From assembly GCF_022788695.1 (NCBI RefSeq), contig NZ_CP085154.1, positions 1,674,001-1,738,000 on the forward strand: 64,000 bases of DNA, read 5' to 3'. The notes under the pieces are model-generated. The model saw nothing but the letters and a program-made list of their open reading frames with translations, did no database searches and was not told the origin of the DNA. How positions within the stretch are numbered: position 1 is the first letter of the stretch; every line of letters begins with the position of its first letter. Shown piece after piece: positions 27,131 to 37,220 of the stretch. The position numbers and the translations under genes are program-made. Origin of the DNA: Pseudosulfitobacter sp. DSM 107133 (GTDB lineage Bacteria; Pseudomonadota; Alphaproteobacteria; Rhodobacterales; Rhodobacteraceae).

Positions 27131-28080
27131 GTCAGTATGCTTTCGCTGGTCAGTCGGGTGTCCCACAGGCGCGCGGCCAAGGCGTCGGCGGCGGCCACAT
27201 CCGCAGCTGCGCCCAATGTCCACAGCGCCAGACCGGCGGTGCCAATCACCGTGGCCGTGGCAAAGTCGTCCCGGGCACGGTCGTGCCACAGGTCCATCAT
27301 GTCGACGGCCTGATCGGGTTCGTGCAGCTTGCGTGTGTCGTCGACCAGCGCGGGGCAGGGCATCTGGATGTGGTGCCCGTCGCGCAGGCCAAAAACCTGC
27401 GTGGTCTTGCCGGGGTGGCGTTCAAATTCGCCGCCACCGCCCTTGATGATGGTCAGGTGTTGCTGGTTCAGACTGTGCGCCGCCGTGGCCTGAAGCCCGC
27501 GATAGCTGGGGTGGAACACGCCCTGCACCGAGGCGCTGGCCCGCGACGGGTTCCACATGCGCAGCACCGTGTTGATGCAGGAGCGCAGGCCAAAGACATC
27601 GCGCAGGCGCACCAGATGATAGGCCTCGGGGCACAGCTCTTCGAGCGGGGCATAGGTGATGGCACCGCTGCCGATGCCGCCGATGCCAAGCGGTTCCAGA
27701 AAATCGCGGACCGAGGCGCTGGTTTGCTGGTGGCTGTTCCAGCCGTGCAGCGACACGCTGTATCCGCATTGGGCCACCAGACGCGCGGCCAGCAGAAACA
27801 GCGGCGCGCCGCGGGTGCGCCCGGCTGCATAGCAGGGCCAGTCAAGATCGGCTTGTGGCATCTTCACATGCACAAAAGAGCGCAGCGCGGCGGTAAAGCC
27901 TGCGATTTCCTCGGCCGTTTCGCCGCGCAGGCGCAGCACCATCAGCAAGGCGCCCACCGCTTCGGCTTCGGCGGCCCCGTCCAAAATCACCTCCAGCGCG
28001 GCGCGTGCTTCGGAAAACTCCAGCGGGCGGGCACGGCCCGCGCCACGGGCAACGATCCGGACATAGGGGGACAGGGTCAT
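27127..28080 (-). CDS. TrpD2/YbiB-like glycosyl transferase family protein
   Basis: 317 residues resembling anthranilate phosphoribosyltransferase: an N-terminal helical domain (LEFSEARAALEVILDGAAEAEAVGALLMVLRLRGETAEEIAGFTAAL) and a nucleoside-phosphorylase-type domain with TIIKGGGGEFERHPGK. TrpD2 proteins bind nucleic acid and do not make tryptophan, so the activity is open. The start overlaps the nasA stop (28077-28080) and the stop overlaps the cysG start, so it is a full member of the nitrate operon. Why it is there is not known. Confidence 0.82.
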   Translation of the reverse strand: MTLSPYVRIVARGAGRARPLEFSEARAALEVILDGAAEAEAVGALLMVLRLRGETAEEIAGFTAALRSFVHVKMPQADLDWPCYAAGRTRGAPLFLLAARLVAQCGYSVSLHGWNSHQQTSASVRDFLEPLGIGGIGSGAITYAPLEELCPEAYHLVRLRDVFGLRSCINTVLRMWNPSRASASVQGVFHPSYRGLQATAAHSLNQQHLTIIKGGGGEFERHPGKTTQVFGLRDGHHIQMPCPALVDDTRKLHEPDQAVDMMDLWHDRARDDFATATVIGTAGLALWTLGAAADVAAADALAARLWDTRLTSESILT

Positions 28081-30656
28081 TCGGCGGCCACTTTCTGCGA
28101 GATTTGCATCAGTATGGCAGCCAGTTCGGGCTTGCATGACCCGCAATTTGTGCCTGCGAGCGTTGCCGCGCCCAATGCGGGCACGCTGTCGTGGCCCGCG
28201 GCGGCCGCATCGCGCAGGGTGTTCAGCCCGACATTGAAACAGGCGCAGACGGTCGGGCCGGGGTCGGATTGTCCCGCGCCCGCGCGTCCTGCCAGTGCCA
28301 GCAACGCCGAGGTTTCGGTGCCGATCAGGCCCGCAACATGGCCACGCGACAGCGCCACCGGTGCGGGGCCTGCGAACAACAGGGCGGCCAATGTGCCGTT
28401 TTCCACAATCGCAGCGCGCGCGGTGCCGGTGCGCGCGTCCTGCATCACCGCCACCTCGCCGCCGGCGATGCCGGTCAGGGCGCGGATGCTTTCTGCCCAG
28501 TCGGTGACTGCGGAGTCCGAGGCAACCTCGGCCTGCCAGCCTGTCGCGGTGCGCGCGATGGCAGCGTAATCGGTTCTTGGCGTCAGGGGGCTGCAACTGG
28601 CAACAAAGCCGAACCACGCGGGCGCGCAGGCGGCCAGCGTCACCCTCCCGTGTTTCAGCGCAGGCTGCCCCGAGACCGGATCGACCGCGCCGTGCACGGT
28701 CGCATTGACCCAGCCGCCGGCGCTCAGCTGGCGGGTCCAGTGCATTGGTGCAAACAGCGTGCCGGGGGCCACATCCGGCGTCAGCCGTGCGCGCAGTGTG
28801 GCATGACCCGATGTACCCGACACCCGTACCAGTTGGGCGGCTGTCAGGCCAAGTTTGGCCGCGTCATCGGGGTGAATATCCAGATAGGGCTCGGCCAGAT
28901 GGGCGCTAAGGCGCGGGGATTTTCCGGTGCGTGTCATCGTGTGCCACTGGTCGCGAATGCGGCCTGTGTTCAGGACAAAGCCGTCGCCGGCCTGCCGCGC
29001 GGGCGGGGTCAGTGCGACCATCCGCGCCTTGCCGTCTGCATGAAAGAACTGTCCGTCGGCAAAGAAACGTTTGCTGTTATGGGGCCACTGGCGGGGCAAC
29101 ATCTGCGCATAGTCCGCATCGGCCCAGCCGCTGAGGTCCAGATCGCGGCCAAAGTCGGCGGTGGCCTGGGACAGGGCGACATATTCCGCAAAGATGTCGG
29201 CAGGCCCGTCATAGGCAAAGGCATCGCCCCAGCCCATGCGCGCGGCTACGTCGCAGATAATCTGCCAGTCGGGGCGGGCCTGTCCGGGCGCAGGCAGAAA
29301 CGCCCGTTGGCGCGAAATCCGGCGTTCCGAATTGGTGACGGTGCCGTCTTTTTCACCCCAGCCGGTTGCGGGCAGCAGCACATCGGCCAGATCGCCCGTA
29401 TCGGTGCGCGCCATGATGTCGGTGACCGCGACAAAAGGCACATTGGCGATGGCGCGGGCCACATGGTCGGCATCGGGCAGGCTGACGGCGGGATTGGTTG
29501 AAATCACCCACAGTGCCTTGATCGTGCCGGCGGCGCAGGCGTCGAACAGATCCACCGCCTTGCGCCCTGCGGTGGTGCATATGGTGGGGCTGTTCCAGAA
29601 CCCTTGCACGGCGGCGCGGTGGTCGGGGTTTTCGATGTCCAGATGGTTGGCCAGCATATTCGACAGCCCGCCCACCTCGCGCCCGCCCATGGCGTTGGGC
29701 TGGCCGGTGACCGAGAAGGGGCCGCAGCCGGGGGTGCCGATGCGCCCTGTGGCCAGATGGCAGTTGAGGATCGCGTTGACCTTGTCGGTGCCGCTGGTCG
29801 ACTGGTTCACCCCTTGGGAAAACACGGTGACGACGCGGGGCGTTCCGGCCCAGAGGGCATAAAAATCATGCAGCTCGGCATCGCTCAGGCCGGTGTCGCG
29901 CGGATCGGATGCGCGCGCGGCGCTGACGGCGGCGTGGCAACCGGTGACGTGGTCCTGCACATAGGCCAGATCCAGCGCACCACCGTCTGCCAGATGCGCC
30001 AGCAGCCCGTTGAACAGGGCGACGTCGCCATCGGGGGTGATACGCAGGTGCGTGTCGGCCAGATCGCTGGTGGCCGTGCGGCGCGGGTCGATGTTGACCA
30101 CCCGCATATCGGGGCGCGCCGCCTTGGCCGCCGCGATGCGCTGGTGCAGCACCGGATGGCACCACGCAAGGTTCGATCCCACCAGTACGATCAGATCGGC
30201 CTGTTCCAGATCCTCGTAATTTCCGGGCACCGTGTCGGTGCCAAAGGCGCGTTTGTGCCCTGCCACCGAGGACGCCATGCACAGCCGCGAATTGGTGTCG
30301 ATATTGGCCGAACCGATGAAACCCTTCATCAGCTTGTTGGCGACATAGTAATCCTCGCTCAGCAATTGCCCCGAGACATAGAATGCCACGCTGTCGGGCC
30401 CATAGGAACGCAGCGCATGTTGGAATTCCCCCGCCACACGGTCCAGCGCGCTGTCCCAATCGGTTGGCTTGCCGTCGGCCATGGGCTGCAACAGACGCCC
30501 CTCAAGGTCGATGGTCTCGCCCAATGCCGCGCCTTTGGAACACAGCCGCCCGAAGTTTGACGGATGGTCCGGGTCGCCCTTGATGGTGCCGTCTGCGCCC
30601 GCCAGAACGCCGCAGCCGACGCCGCAATAGGGGCAGGCGGTGCGCGTCAGCGTCAT
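28077..30656 (-). CDS. nasA: Assimilatory nitrate reductase catalytic subunit
   Basis: 859 residues. N-terminal [4Fe-4S] site CPYCGVGC...LCSKGAALGETID; molybdopterin domains (SRLCMASSVAGHKRAFGTD, GVNQSTSGTDKVNAILNCHLATG); C-terminal BFD-type [2Fe-2S] region (VCACFNVGLNTLRDA, LAGTNCGSCKPEL). It reduces nitrate to nitrite in the cytoplasm. It lies directly after nirD with a four-base overlap (30653-30656), so nitrate and nitrite reductases are made together. Confidence 0.95.
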   Translation of the reverse strand: MTLTRTACPYCGVGCGVLAGADGTIKGDPDHPSNFGRLCSKGAALGETIDLEGRLLQPMADGKPTDWDSALDRVAGEFQHALRSYGPDSVAFYVSGQLLSEDYYVANKLMKGFIGSANIDTNSRLCMASSVAGHKRAFGTDTVPGNYEDLEQADLIVLVGSNLAWCHPVLHQRIAAAKAARPDMRVVNIDPRRTATSDLADTHLRITPDGDVALFNGLLAHLADGGALDLAYVQDHVTGCHAAVSAARASDPRDTGLSDAELHDFYALWAGTPRVVTVFSQGVNQSTSGTDKVNAILNCHLATGRIGTPGCGPFSVTGQPNAMGGREVGGLSNMLANHLDIENPDHRAAVQGFWNSPTICTTAGRKAVDLFDACAAGTIKALWVISTNPAVSLPDADHVARAIANVPFVAVTDIMARTDTGDLADVLLPATGWGEKDGTVTNSERRISRQRAFLPAPGQARPDWQIICDVAARMGWGDAFAYDGPADIFAEYVALSQATADFGRDLDLSGWADADYAQMLPRQWPHNSKRFFADGQFFHADGKARMVALTPPARQAGDGFVLNTGRIRDQWHTMTRTGKSPRLSAHLAEPYLDIHPDDAAKLGLTAAQLVRVSGTSGHATLRARLTPDVAPGTLFAPMHWTRQLSAGGWVNATVHGAVDPVSGQPALKHGRVTLAACAPAWFGFVASCSPLTPRTDYAAIARTATGWQAEVASDSAVTDWAESIRALTGIAGGEVAVMQDARTGTARAAIVENGTLAALLFAGPAPVALSRGHVAGLIGTETSALLALAGRAGAGQSDPGPTVCACFNVGLNTLRDAAAAGHDSVPALGAATLAGTNCGSCKPELAAILMQISQKVAAE

Positions 30657-30988
30657 GCCACGGCCCGTGTGCGCAGAAACGTGGCGTCCAGCAGAATGCG
30701 CCCGTCTTCGACGCGGGCAGGATAGGTGGTGACCTGACCCTGATCCGCGCCTTGCACCATGCCGGTTTCCAGCGAAATCACCCAGTTGTGCAGCGGGCAG
30801 GTCACTGCCTTGCCATGCACGATGCCCTCGGCCAATGGCCCCGCCTTGTGCGGGCAGGCGTTGTTCAGGGCAAAAACCTGATCCTCGGCGGTGCGGAACA
30901 CGGCCACGCAGCCATGCGCGGTCTTGACCACCCGCGCGCCGCGCTGCGGGATGGCCGTCAGGGCGGCGATGTCGATCCAGTTGCTCAT
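30653..30988 (-). CDS. nirD: Nitrite reductase (NADH) small subunit
   Basis: 111 residues of the NirD Rieske-like fold: RTAEDQVFALNNACPHKAGPL and GKAVTCPLHNWVISLETG. The positions of the Rieske ligands read C-x-H and C-x2-H, so a [2Fe-2S] cluster is possible, though many NirD proteins lack it. It partners with NirB. Its start overlaps the nirB stop (30985-30988). Confidence 0.93.
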   Translation of the reverse strand: MSNWIDIAALTAIPQRGARVVKTAHGCVAVFRTAEDQVFALNNACPHKAGPLAEGIVHGKAVTCPLHNWVISLETGMVQGADQGQVTTYPARVEDGRILLDATFLRTRAVA

Positions 30989-33417
30989 TCCGCAGCCTCC
31001 AGTGTCAGGTTTGCAAGGGGGTGATAGGTTTCGGCCTGCTCATCCACATGCGCGGCCCATGGGTCGGTGCGGTAGATGGTTTGCGACAGTTCGAACCGCG
31101 CAATCAGCGCGGCGCGTTCGTCCAGATCGTCGATGACCCGTTCACGCACCCAGTCGATGCCGACCTTGGCGATGAACTTGTAGGACCGATCAAGATAGCG
31201 CGCATGTTCGCGGTACAGCTGGACAAAGGCGATGGTGATGTCGATCGCCTCTTGTTCTGTCGTGGCCTTGGCCAGCGGTTCGATCTCTTTCAGATCCATG
31301 CCGGCGGCACCGCCAACCCCGATTTCATAGCCGGAGTCGACACAGACCACACCGACATCCTTGCAGGTTGCCTCGGCGCAGTTGCGCGGGCAGCCCGACA
31401 CCGCCAGTTTGACCTTATGCGGTGTCCATGACCCCCACAGCGCCTTTTCCAGCTTGATGCCAAGCCCGGTGCTGTCCTGCGTGCCAAAGCGGCAGTGATC
31501 GGTGCCCACGCAGGTTTTCACCGTGCGCAGACCCTTGGAATAGGCATGGCCCGAGACCATGCCCGCACGGTTCAGGTCGGCCCAGATCGCGGGCAGATCC
31601 TCGCCGCGCACACCCAGCAGGTCGATGCGCTGGCCGCCGGTCACCTTGACCGTGGGCACGTTGTATTTGTCAGCCGCATCGGCAATGGCGCGCAGTTCGG
31701 CGGCGTTGGTGATGCCCCCCCACATGCGCGGCACCACCGAAAACGTGCCATCCTTCTGGATGTTGGCATGTTTGCGTTCGTTGATGAACCGGCTTTGCGG
31801 ATCGTCGCGGTAGTCCAGCGGCCAGTCGGCCAGCAGGTAAAAGTTCAGCGCCGGACGGCAGATGTGGCAGCCACACGAGGTTTTCCAGCCGCATTCCTGC
31901 CAGACCGCCTCCATCGACTTCAGCTCCTGGCCCTTGATCATGCGGCGCACGTCTTCGTGGGTCAGGTCAGTGCAGGCGCAGATCGACTGCGCGGCGGGCA
32001 TCTGGAACGCATCGCCCAGCGTGACCGACAGCACCTGTTCCACCAGCCCGGTGCAGGTGCCGCAAGAACCCGACGCCTTGGTCACCGCACGCACGGCTCC
32101 CAGATCGGTGGCACCGGCGGCGATGGCGTCCTCGATCTGACCTTTGCACACGCCGTTGCAGCCGCAAATTTCCGCATCACGCGGCAATGCTGCAACGGCT
32201 GAGAGAGGGTCCTCGGGGGCACCTCCCTGAAAGGCGGGGCCGAAGATCAGCGTTTCGCGCATGTCTGCGATGTCGGTGCCATCCTTGATCAGCCCAAAGA
32301 ACCAGTTGCTGTCTGCCGTGTCGCCGTAAAACACCGCGCCTTTCAGCCGGTTGCCTTCCAGCACCAGCCGCTTGTAGACGCCGCGCGCCGGGTCGCGGAA
32401 CACGATGTCGTCGCGCCCTTCGCCATCGGCAAAATCACCCGCACTGAACAGATCGCAGCCGGTGACCTTCAGTTTGGTCGACAACTCCTTGGGGACAAAG
32501 GCCGCGTCCTCGCCCAGCAGGCTGGCGGCCACGATTTTGGCCTGGTCGTACAGCGGGGCAACAAGGCCGAACAACTGGCCGTCGAATTCCACACATTCCC
32601 CCACCGCCAGAATATCGGGGTCCGATGTCTGCATCTGCGCATTCACCAGAATGCCACGGCCGGTGTCGATCTCGGCCATCTTGGCCACGGTCACCTCGGG
32701 GCGGATGCCCACGGCCATCACCACCAGATCGGCGGGTAGCACGGTGCCGTCGGCCAGTTCCACCGCCTCGACATGGTCGGTGCCGTGGATGGATTTGGTT
32801 GACGCCTCTGTCAGCACGGTGATGCCGCGCCGTTCCAGATCCTTGCGCAGCAGATAGCCCGCCGCCGGGTCCAGCTGGCGTTCCATCAGATGGCCCATCA
32901 GGTGCAGCACGGTCACATCCATGCCGCGCAAACGCAGGCCCGCCGCCGCCTCAAGCCCCAACAAACCGCCGCCGATCACCACAGCCTTGGCGTTCTGGGC
33001 GCAGGCCTCGATCATGGTTTCGGTGTCGTCCAGATCGCGATAGGCGCAGACGCCGGGCAGCTTGTGGCCCTCGACCGGAATGATGAACGGCGCCGATCCG
33101 GTGGCAATCAGCAGCTTGTCATAGGCGACATCGCCGTTTTCGCCACGCACCACCTTGGCGGCGCGGTCGATATGCACCACCCGTTCGCCAAAGCGGCAGG
33201 TGACGTTGTGCTGGGCATACCAGTCGTCGTCATGGGTAACGATCTCGGCATAGCTTTTTTCGCCCGACAGAACCGGTGACAGCATGATGCGGTTGTAGTT
33301 CCCGCGCGGCTCGGCGTTGAACAGGGTGACGCGGTACGCCCCCGGTTCGGTTTCAAACAGGTGCTCCAGCACACGGCCCGAGGCCATGCCGGCACCGATG
33401 ACAACAAGATGTTTCAT
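30985..33417 (-). CDS. nirB: Nitrite reductase (NADH) large subunit
   Basis: 810 residues. Domains in order: FAD/NAD pyridine nucleotide-disulfide oxidoreductase (MKHLVVIGAGMASGRVLEHL), two BFD-like [2Fe-2S] segments (EICGCNGVCKGQI; ICACTDLTHEDV), then ferredoxin-like and siroheme/[4Fe-4S] domains with VGTDHCRFGTQDS and AVSGCPRNCAEATCKDVG. It reduces nitrite to ammonium with NADH. The start at 33417 gives the canonical N-terminus; longer in-frame starts are not needed. It needs siroheme from cysG at the end of the operon. Confidence 0.95.
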   Translation of the reverse strand: MKHLVVIGAGMASGRVLEHLFETEPGAYRVTLFNAEPRGNYNRIMLSPVLSGEKSYAEIVTHDDDWYAQHNVTCRFGERVVHIDRAAKVVRGENGDVAYDKLLIATGSAPFIIPVEGHKLPGVCAYRDLDDTETMIEACAQNAKAVVIGGGLLGLEAAAGLRLRGMDVTVLHLMGHLMERQLDPAAGYLLRKDLERRGITVLTEASTKSIHGTDHVEAVELADGTVLPADLVVMAVGIRPEVTVAKMAEIDTGRGILVNAQMQTSDPDILAVGECVEFDGQLFGLVAPLYDQAKIVAASLLGEDAAFVPKELSTKLKVTGCDLFSAGDFADGEGRDDIVFRDPARGVYKRLVLEGNRLKGAVFYGDTADSNWFFGLIKDGTDIADMRETLIFGPAFQGGAPEDPLSAVAALPRDAEICGCNGVCKGQIEDAIAAGATDLGAVRAVTKASGSCGTCTGLVEQVLSVTLGDAFQMPAAQSICACTDLTHEDVRRMIKGQELKSMEAVWQECGWKTSCGCHICRPALNFYLLADWPLDYRDDPQSRFINERKHANIQKDGTFSVVPRMWGGITNAAELRAIADAADKYNVPTVKVTGGQRIDLLGVRGEDLPAIWADLNRAGMVSGHAYSKGLRTVKTCVGTDHCRFGTQDSTGLGIKLEKALWGSWTPHKVKLAVSGCPRNCAEATCKDVGVVCVDSGYEIGVGGAAGMDLKEIEPLAKATTEQEAIDITIAFVQLYREHARYLDRSYKFIAKVGIDWVRERVIDDLDERAALIARFELSQTIYRTDPWAAHVDEQAETYHPLANLTLEAAE

Positions 33418-33427
33418 GGCAAATTCC

Positions 33428-34363
33428 TCAGCGATACCAGGCGACGACATGCGAAAGCGCGCCGCCGGTGTGAATGGGGTGGGCAACGATGCTGTTGTAA
33501 TTGGCAGGCAGGCCCGCAACGCCGCTTTCGACAACCGGAACGCCGCCGCCCAGCACGCGCCCGATGTGGCCTTGCCACGGGGCAACGGTGCGCGGGGCGT
33601 CTTCGTCCCACAGCTTGCCGTCACGGGCGCAAATGCCGTCGATCAGGATTGCGCCGCCGGTCTTGCCGACCTTTGCGGCGCGCGCGTCCCAAATCTCGAA
33701 GCGCCGCGCGATGGGCGTGCCAAGCGCCGACAGCAGCGTCAGCACAAAGGTCTGGCCCCCCGGCACCGGCACCGGAATGCCAAGGCCCGTGGTCAACCCG
33801 GCCTTGCCCGCGCTGTCGGCGCGGATAAAGCGATAGCCCGAGCCCAGATCGCGCATCAGGATCGGCGTTTTCGACGACCAGACGCCGCCGGGCAGGCCCT
33901 GACCATAGGGGAAATGCGTGTGCTGCGAGACCCATTCAAACTGTTTGGCAGCCCCGTAATAGCCGTCATCCAGCATCAGCAAACCGTCGGATTCGCGCCA
34001 GACCTCGATGGCGCCCACGCGGCTGTCGTCATCGGCGCACAGAACGGTCAGAACTGCCATCAGCGTGTCGCCGTTAAAAACGGGGATCGCCACGGCGCTG
34101 GTCAGCCCTGCCGCCGACGCAGCGGCGGTGCGTTTGAAATACGACCCCTCAAATCCTTTCAGCACAACGGGGCGGCCATCGGCCCATGCCTTGCCGGGCA
34201 GACCTTCGCCACGCGCAAAACTTTCGGACCCCGAGGCGGCCTTGAACGCGTCAAGCGTGCCATAGTTGCCCCCCGCCAGAACCAGCCGGTCGCCTTCGGG
34301 CACCCAGACCTCTGTCACCTCGATAAAGGTGCGATCCGGGATCGGTGTGATCGTGTCCATCAT
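33428..34363 (-). CDS. Tandem GAF domain protein in the nitrate operon
   Basis: 311 residues with two GAF-like repeats, roughly 1-145 and 150-311. Each has the pattern (W)[15 protein letters not shown] or [16 protein letters not shown] followed by [15 protein letters not shown] or [15 protein letters not shown], so the halves are duplicates. No enzyme or DNA-binding domain is attached, hence it is probably a small-molecule sensor that acts through another protein. It lies between the nitrate transporter ATPase and nirB, with AGGAGG ahead and ATG at 34363 overlapping the ATPase stop. Its ligand is unknown; nitrate or nitrite is an inference. Confidence 0.8.
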   Translation of the reverse strand: MMDTITPIPDRTFIEVTEVWVPEGDRLVLAGGNYGTLDAFKAASGSESFARGEGLPGKAWADGRPVVLKGFEGSYFKRTAAASAAGLTSAVAIPVFNGDTLMAVLTVLCADDDSRVGAIEVWRESDGLLMLDDGYYGAAKQFEWVSQHTHFPYGQGLPGGVWSSKTPILMRDLGSGYRFIRADSAGKAGLTTGLGIPVPVPGGQTFVLTLLSALGTPIARRFEIWDARAAKVGKTGGAILIDGICARDGKLWDEDAPRTVAPWQGHIGRVLGGGVPVVESGVAGLPANYNSIVAHPIHTGGALSHVVAWYR

Positions 34364-36060
34364 GCGGCCTCCTGATCTTTGGCTGTGGCCGCGGCGTCCG
34401 CCACGGGGGCGGATTTCGGTTTTGCCCCGTGTTCGTATTCTTCCAGAAAGCTGAGAACCTGCGCGCGGTAGCGATAATAGTCAGGGTGTTCCAGCAGCGC
34501 CTTGCGGGTGCGCGGGCGGGGCAGGTCGACGTCGACAATGCGCCCGATGGTGGCCTGCGGTCCGTTGGTCATCATCACCACGCGGTCGGCCAGCAGGATG
34601 GCCTCGTCGACATCATGGGTCACGCAGATCGCGGTGACCTTTGTGCGGCTCCAGACCTCCATCAGCACCTCTTGCAGCTCCCAGCGGGTCAGGCTGTCGA
34701 GCATGCCGAAAGGTTCATCCAGCAGCAGCAGTTTTGGCGACAGGGCAAAGGCGCGGGCGATGCCGACGCGCTGTTTCATGCCGTTGGACATCGACGCCGC
34801 CCCCCGGTCCATCGCATCGGCCAGACCGACGCGTTCAAGGTAATATTCGACAACATCCTGCCGCTCGGCCTGCGAGGCGCGGGGGTAAACCTTGTCGACA
34901 CCAATCGCCACGTTCTCTTTGGCAGTCAACCAGGGGAACAGGTTGGGCGATTGGAACACCACGGCGCGTTCGGGATCGGCCCCCATGACATGACGGCCAT
35001 CCAGCTTGATCGCGCCCTTGGAAATCTCATTCAGACCCGCCGCCATGGTCAGAACCGTGGATTTGCCACAGCCCGAATGGCCGATCAGGCTGATAAACTC
35101 GCCCCGGTCGATCTTGAGATTGAAATCTTCCACCACGGTCAGCGGCCCCTTTGGGGTCGGGTACACTTTGTGCAGCTGCGAGAAATCCAGAAACCGGTCG
35201 TCAATCAGCCCTGTTTGGGCGTCGGTCACTGCCGCAGGCACGCCGTGGATCGGGGTGACATCGGGCAGGTGGCGGGTGTCTTCGACCTTGGCCTCGATGC
35301 CCACATCCATCAGGTATTTGGTAACCTCGGCGCGCAGGGCCTTGAAAGCGTCGTTGTGGTTCATTTCCATCCGGTCGCGCGGACGGGGCAGGGTCACGTC
35401 AAAGGCAGCGCCCAGGGTGCCGTCAGGGTTCAGCGGAATGATCCGGTCGGCCAGAACAATCGCCTCGTCCACGTCATTGGTAATCAGGATGCAGGTCTTG
35501 CGGTCGCGTTCCCAGATTTCAAGGATCTCGTCGGCCAGATTGGCCCGCGTCAGCGCATCCAGCGCCGACAGCGGTTCGTCCAGCAACAGCACCTCGGGGT
35601 CCATCGCCAGCGCGCGCGCCACCGACACCCGCTGGCGCATCCCGCCCGACAGTTCGGCAGGACGGCGGTGGGTGGCATGGCCAAGGCCCACCATCTGCAC
35701 ATAATGGTCGATCTTCTTCTGACGCTTGGCCTTGGACAGTTTGGGCGCAACCGCATCCACGGCCAACCCCACGTTGCCGCCCACGGTCAGCCAGGGCATC
35801 AGCGAATAGCTTTGAAACACCAGCCCGCGTTCCGGCCCCGGTCCGGTGATCGGCGCGCCCTTGAAACGCACCGCCCCCGCGTCGGGCATTTCCAGCCCTG
35901 CCATCAGGTTCATCAGCGTCGATTTGCCGGTGCCCGAAAAGCCCAGGATCGCCACAAACTCGCCTTCGCGCACATCCAGATTGATTTTTTTCAGCACCTC
36001 GGCACGGTGAACACCGATGCCGAAGCCTTTGGAGACGTTGTCAAATTCAATAATACCCAT
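34360..36060 (-). CDS. nrtC: Nitrate ABC transporter, two ATP-binding domains fused
   Basis: 566 residues with two complete ABC ATPases. First: [16 protein letters not shown] (Walker A), [31 protein letters not shown]. Second from about 285: [47 protein letters not shown]. The separate cyanobacterial subunits NrtC and NrtD are thus joined in one chain, without the NrtA-like domain of cyanobacterial NrtC. It powers nitrate uptake together with NrtB and NrtA. Start at 36060 ([13 protein letters not shown]) is the first sensible ABC N-terminus; longer frames are spurious. Confidence 0.93.
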   Translation of the reverse strand: MGIIEFDNVSKGFGIGVHRAEVLKKINLDVREGEFVAILGFSGTGKSTLMNLMAGLEMPDAGAVRFKGAPITGPGPERGLVFQSYSLMPWLTVGGNVGLAVDAVAPKLSKAKRQKKIDHYVQMVGLGHATHRRPAELSGGMRQRVSVARALAMDPEVLLLDEPLSALDALTRANLADEILEIWERDRKTCILITNDVDEAIVLADRIIPLNPDGTLGAAFDVTLPRPRDRMEMNHNDAFKALRAEVTKYLMDVGIEAKVEDTRHLPDVTPIHGVPAAVTDAQTGLIDDRFLDFSQLHKVYPTPKGPLTVVEDFNLKIDRGEFISLIGHSGCGKSTVLTMAAGLNEISKGAIKLDGRHVMGADPERAVVFQSPNLFPWLTAKENVAIGVDKVYPRASQAERQDVVEYYLERVGLADAMDRGAASMSNGMKQRVGIARAFALSPKLLLLDEPFGMLDSLTRWELQEVLMEVWSRTKVTAICVTHDVDEAILLADRVVMMTNGPQATIGRIVDVDLPRPRTRKALLEHPDYYRYRAQVLSFLEEYEHGAKPKSAPVADAAATAKDQEAA

Positions 36061-36065
36061 GTCGC

Positions 36066-37139
36066 TCACCGCTGCGCCGAAAAGGTGAACATCGACTGCA
36101 AGGCGAACATGACGCGATCCAGCAGGAAGCCGATGATGCCGATGGTGAAAACCGCCACCATGATCTTGGCCAGCGACTGCGAGGAGCCGTTCTGGAACTC
36201 GTCCCAGACGAATTTTCCAAGACCGGGGTTCTGCGCCAGCATCTCGGCGGCAATCAGGACCATCCAGCCGACACCCAGCGACAGCCGCAACCCGGTAAAG
36301 ATCAGTGGCAGGGCCGAGGGCAGGACCAGTTTGGTGATCTTGGTCCAGGTGTTCATTTTCAGCACTTTCGAGACGCTGACCAGATCCTTGTCGATGCTGG
36401 CCACGCCCAGAGCGGTGTTGATCAGTGTTGGCCACAGCGAACACAGGGTCACGGTGATGGCCGACACCAGAAAGGATTTCGAAAACAGACCGTTATTGGT
36501 GGTATAGACCGCCGAAACGATCATTGTGACGATGGGCAGCCATGCCAGCGGCGATACGGGCTTGAAAATCTGGATCAGTGGGTTCAGCGCGGCATTGGCC
36601 GTGACCGACAGGCCCGCCATGATGCCCAGCGGAATCGCGATGGCCGAGGCGATCAGAAAGCCGAAAAACACCGTTTTGATCGAGGTGAAGATCTGCTGGT
36701 AATAGGTTGGCTGGCCTGTATAAATCCGCTCTTTCACATCTTCGGAGCGGCCCGCTTTGATCAGCTTGGCGTTGCGGGCGTCCTGGCGTTCGTAGAACGC
36801 GGCCTCTTTTTTCCATGTGCGCCGCGCGTCCTGATGCAGATCACCTGCCTCTTTCCAGACCTGCGCCGGTCCGGGGATCGCGCCCAGCGATGTCTGCACG
36901 GTCGGGGCCAGCGTGGCCCATGCGCCAAGGAACAGCGCGATGGCCAGCAGCGGCACGCCCAGAAGACGCCAGATGTCGCCCAGTTGTGCGCGCGGATTGT
37001 CTCCGGCGGCGGCTTTCAGCATGGGGGTGACCCAGGCCAGGCCCAGAACCTGAAACCACGCGTCTGCCTTGTTGATCCGTGTAAACAGCCGCGCGCGGCG
37101 GGCTTCGCTGTCCAGGGTCGATGGGTCGATTGCGGTCAT
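36066..37139 (-). CDS. nrtB: Nitrate ABC transporter permease
   Basis: 357 residues, membrane protein of the BPD family: about six membrane spans in the C-terminal two-thirds ([61 protein letters not shown] carries the EAA-like loop). It forms the channel that the fused ATPase drives. An N-terminal stretch of about 110 residues includes a first helix and a soluble segment. It begins 81 bp after nrtA and is followed by the ATPase after 5 bp. Confidence 0.93.
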   Translation of the reverse strand: MTAIDPSTLDSEARRARLFTRINKADAWFQVLGLAWVTPMLKAAAGDNPRAQLGDIWRLLGVPLLAIALFLGAWATLAPTVQTSLGAIPGPAQVWKEAGDLHQDARRTWKKEAAFYERQDARNAKLIKAGRSEDVKERIYTGQPTYYQQIFTSIKTVFFGFLIASAIAIPLGIMAGLSVTANAALNPLIQIFKPVSPLAWLPIVTMIVSAVYTTNNGLFSKSFLVSAITVTLCSLWPTLINTALGVASIDKDLVSVSKVLKMNTWTKITKLVLPSALPLIFTGLRLSLGVGWMVLIAAEMLAQNPGLGKFVWDEFQNGSSQSLAKIMVAVFTIGIIGFLLDRVMFALQSMFTFSAQR

Positions 37140-37220
37140 GATGGGGGTCCGTCTTGTGTTTGTTTCAGGGAAAGGCCGTAGGGGGCTGCCCCGCGCCAGA
37201 TGGCGGGGCAGCGCGCGCGT

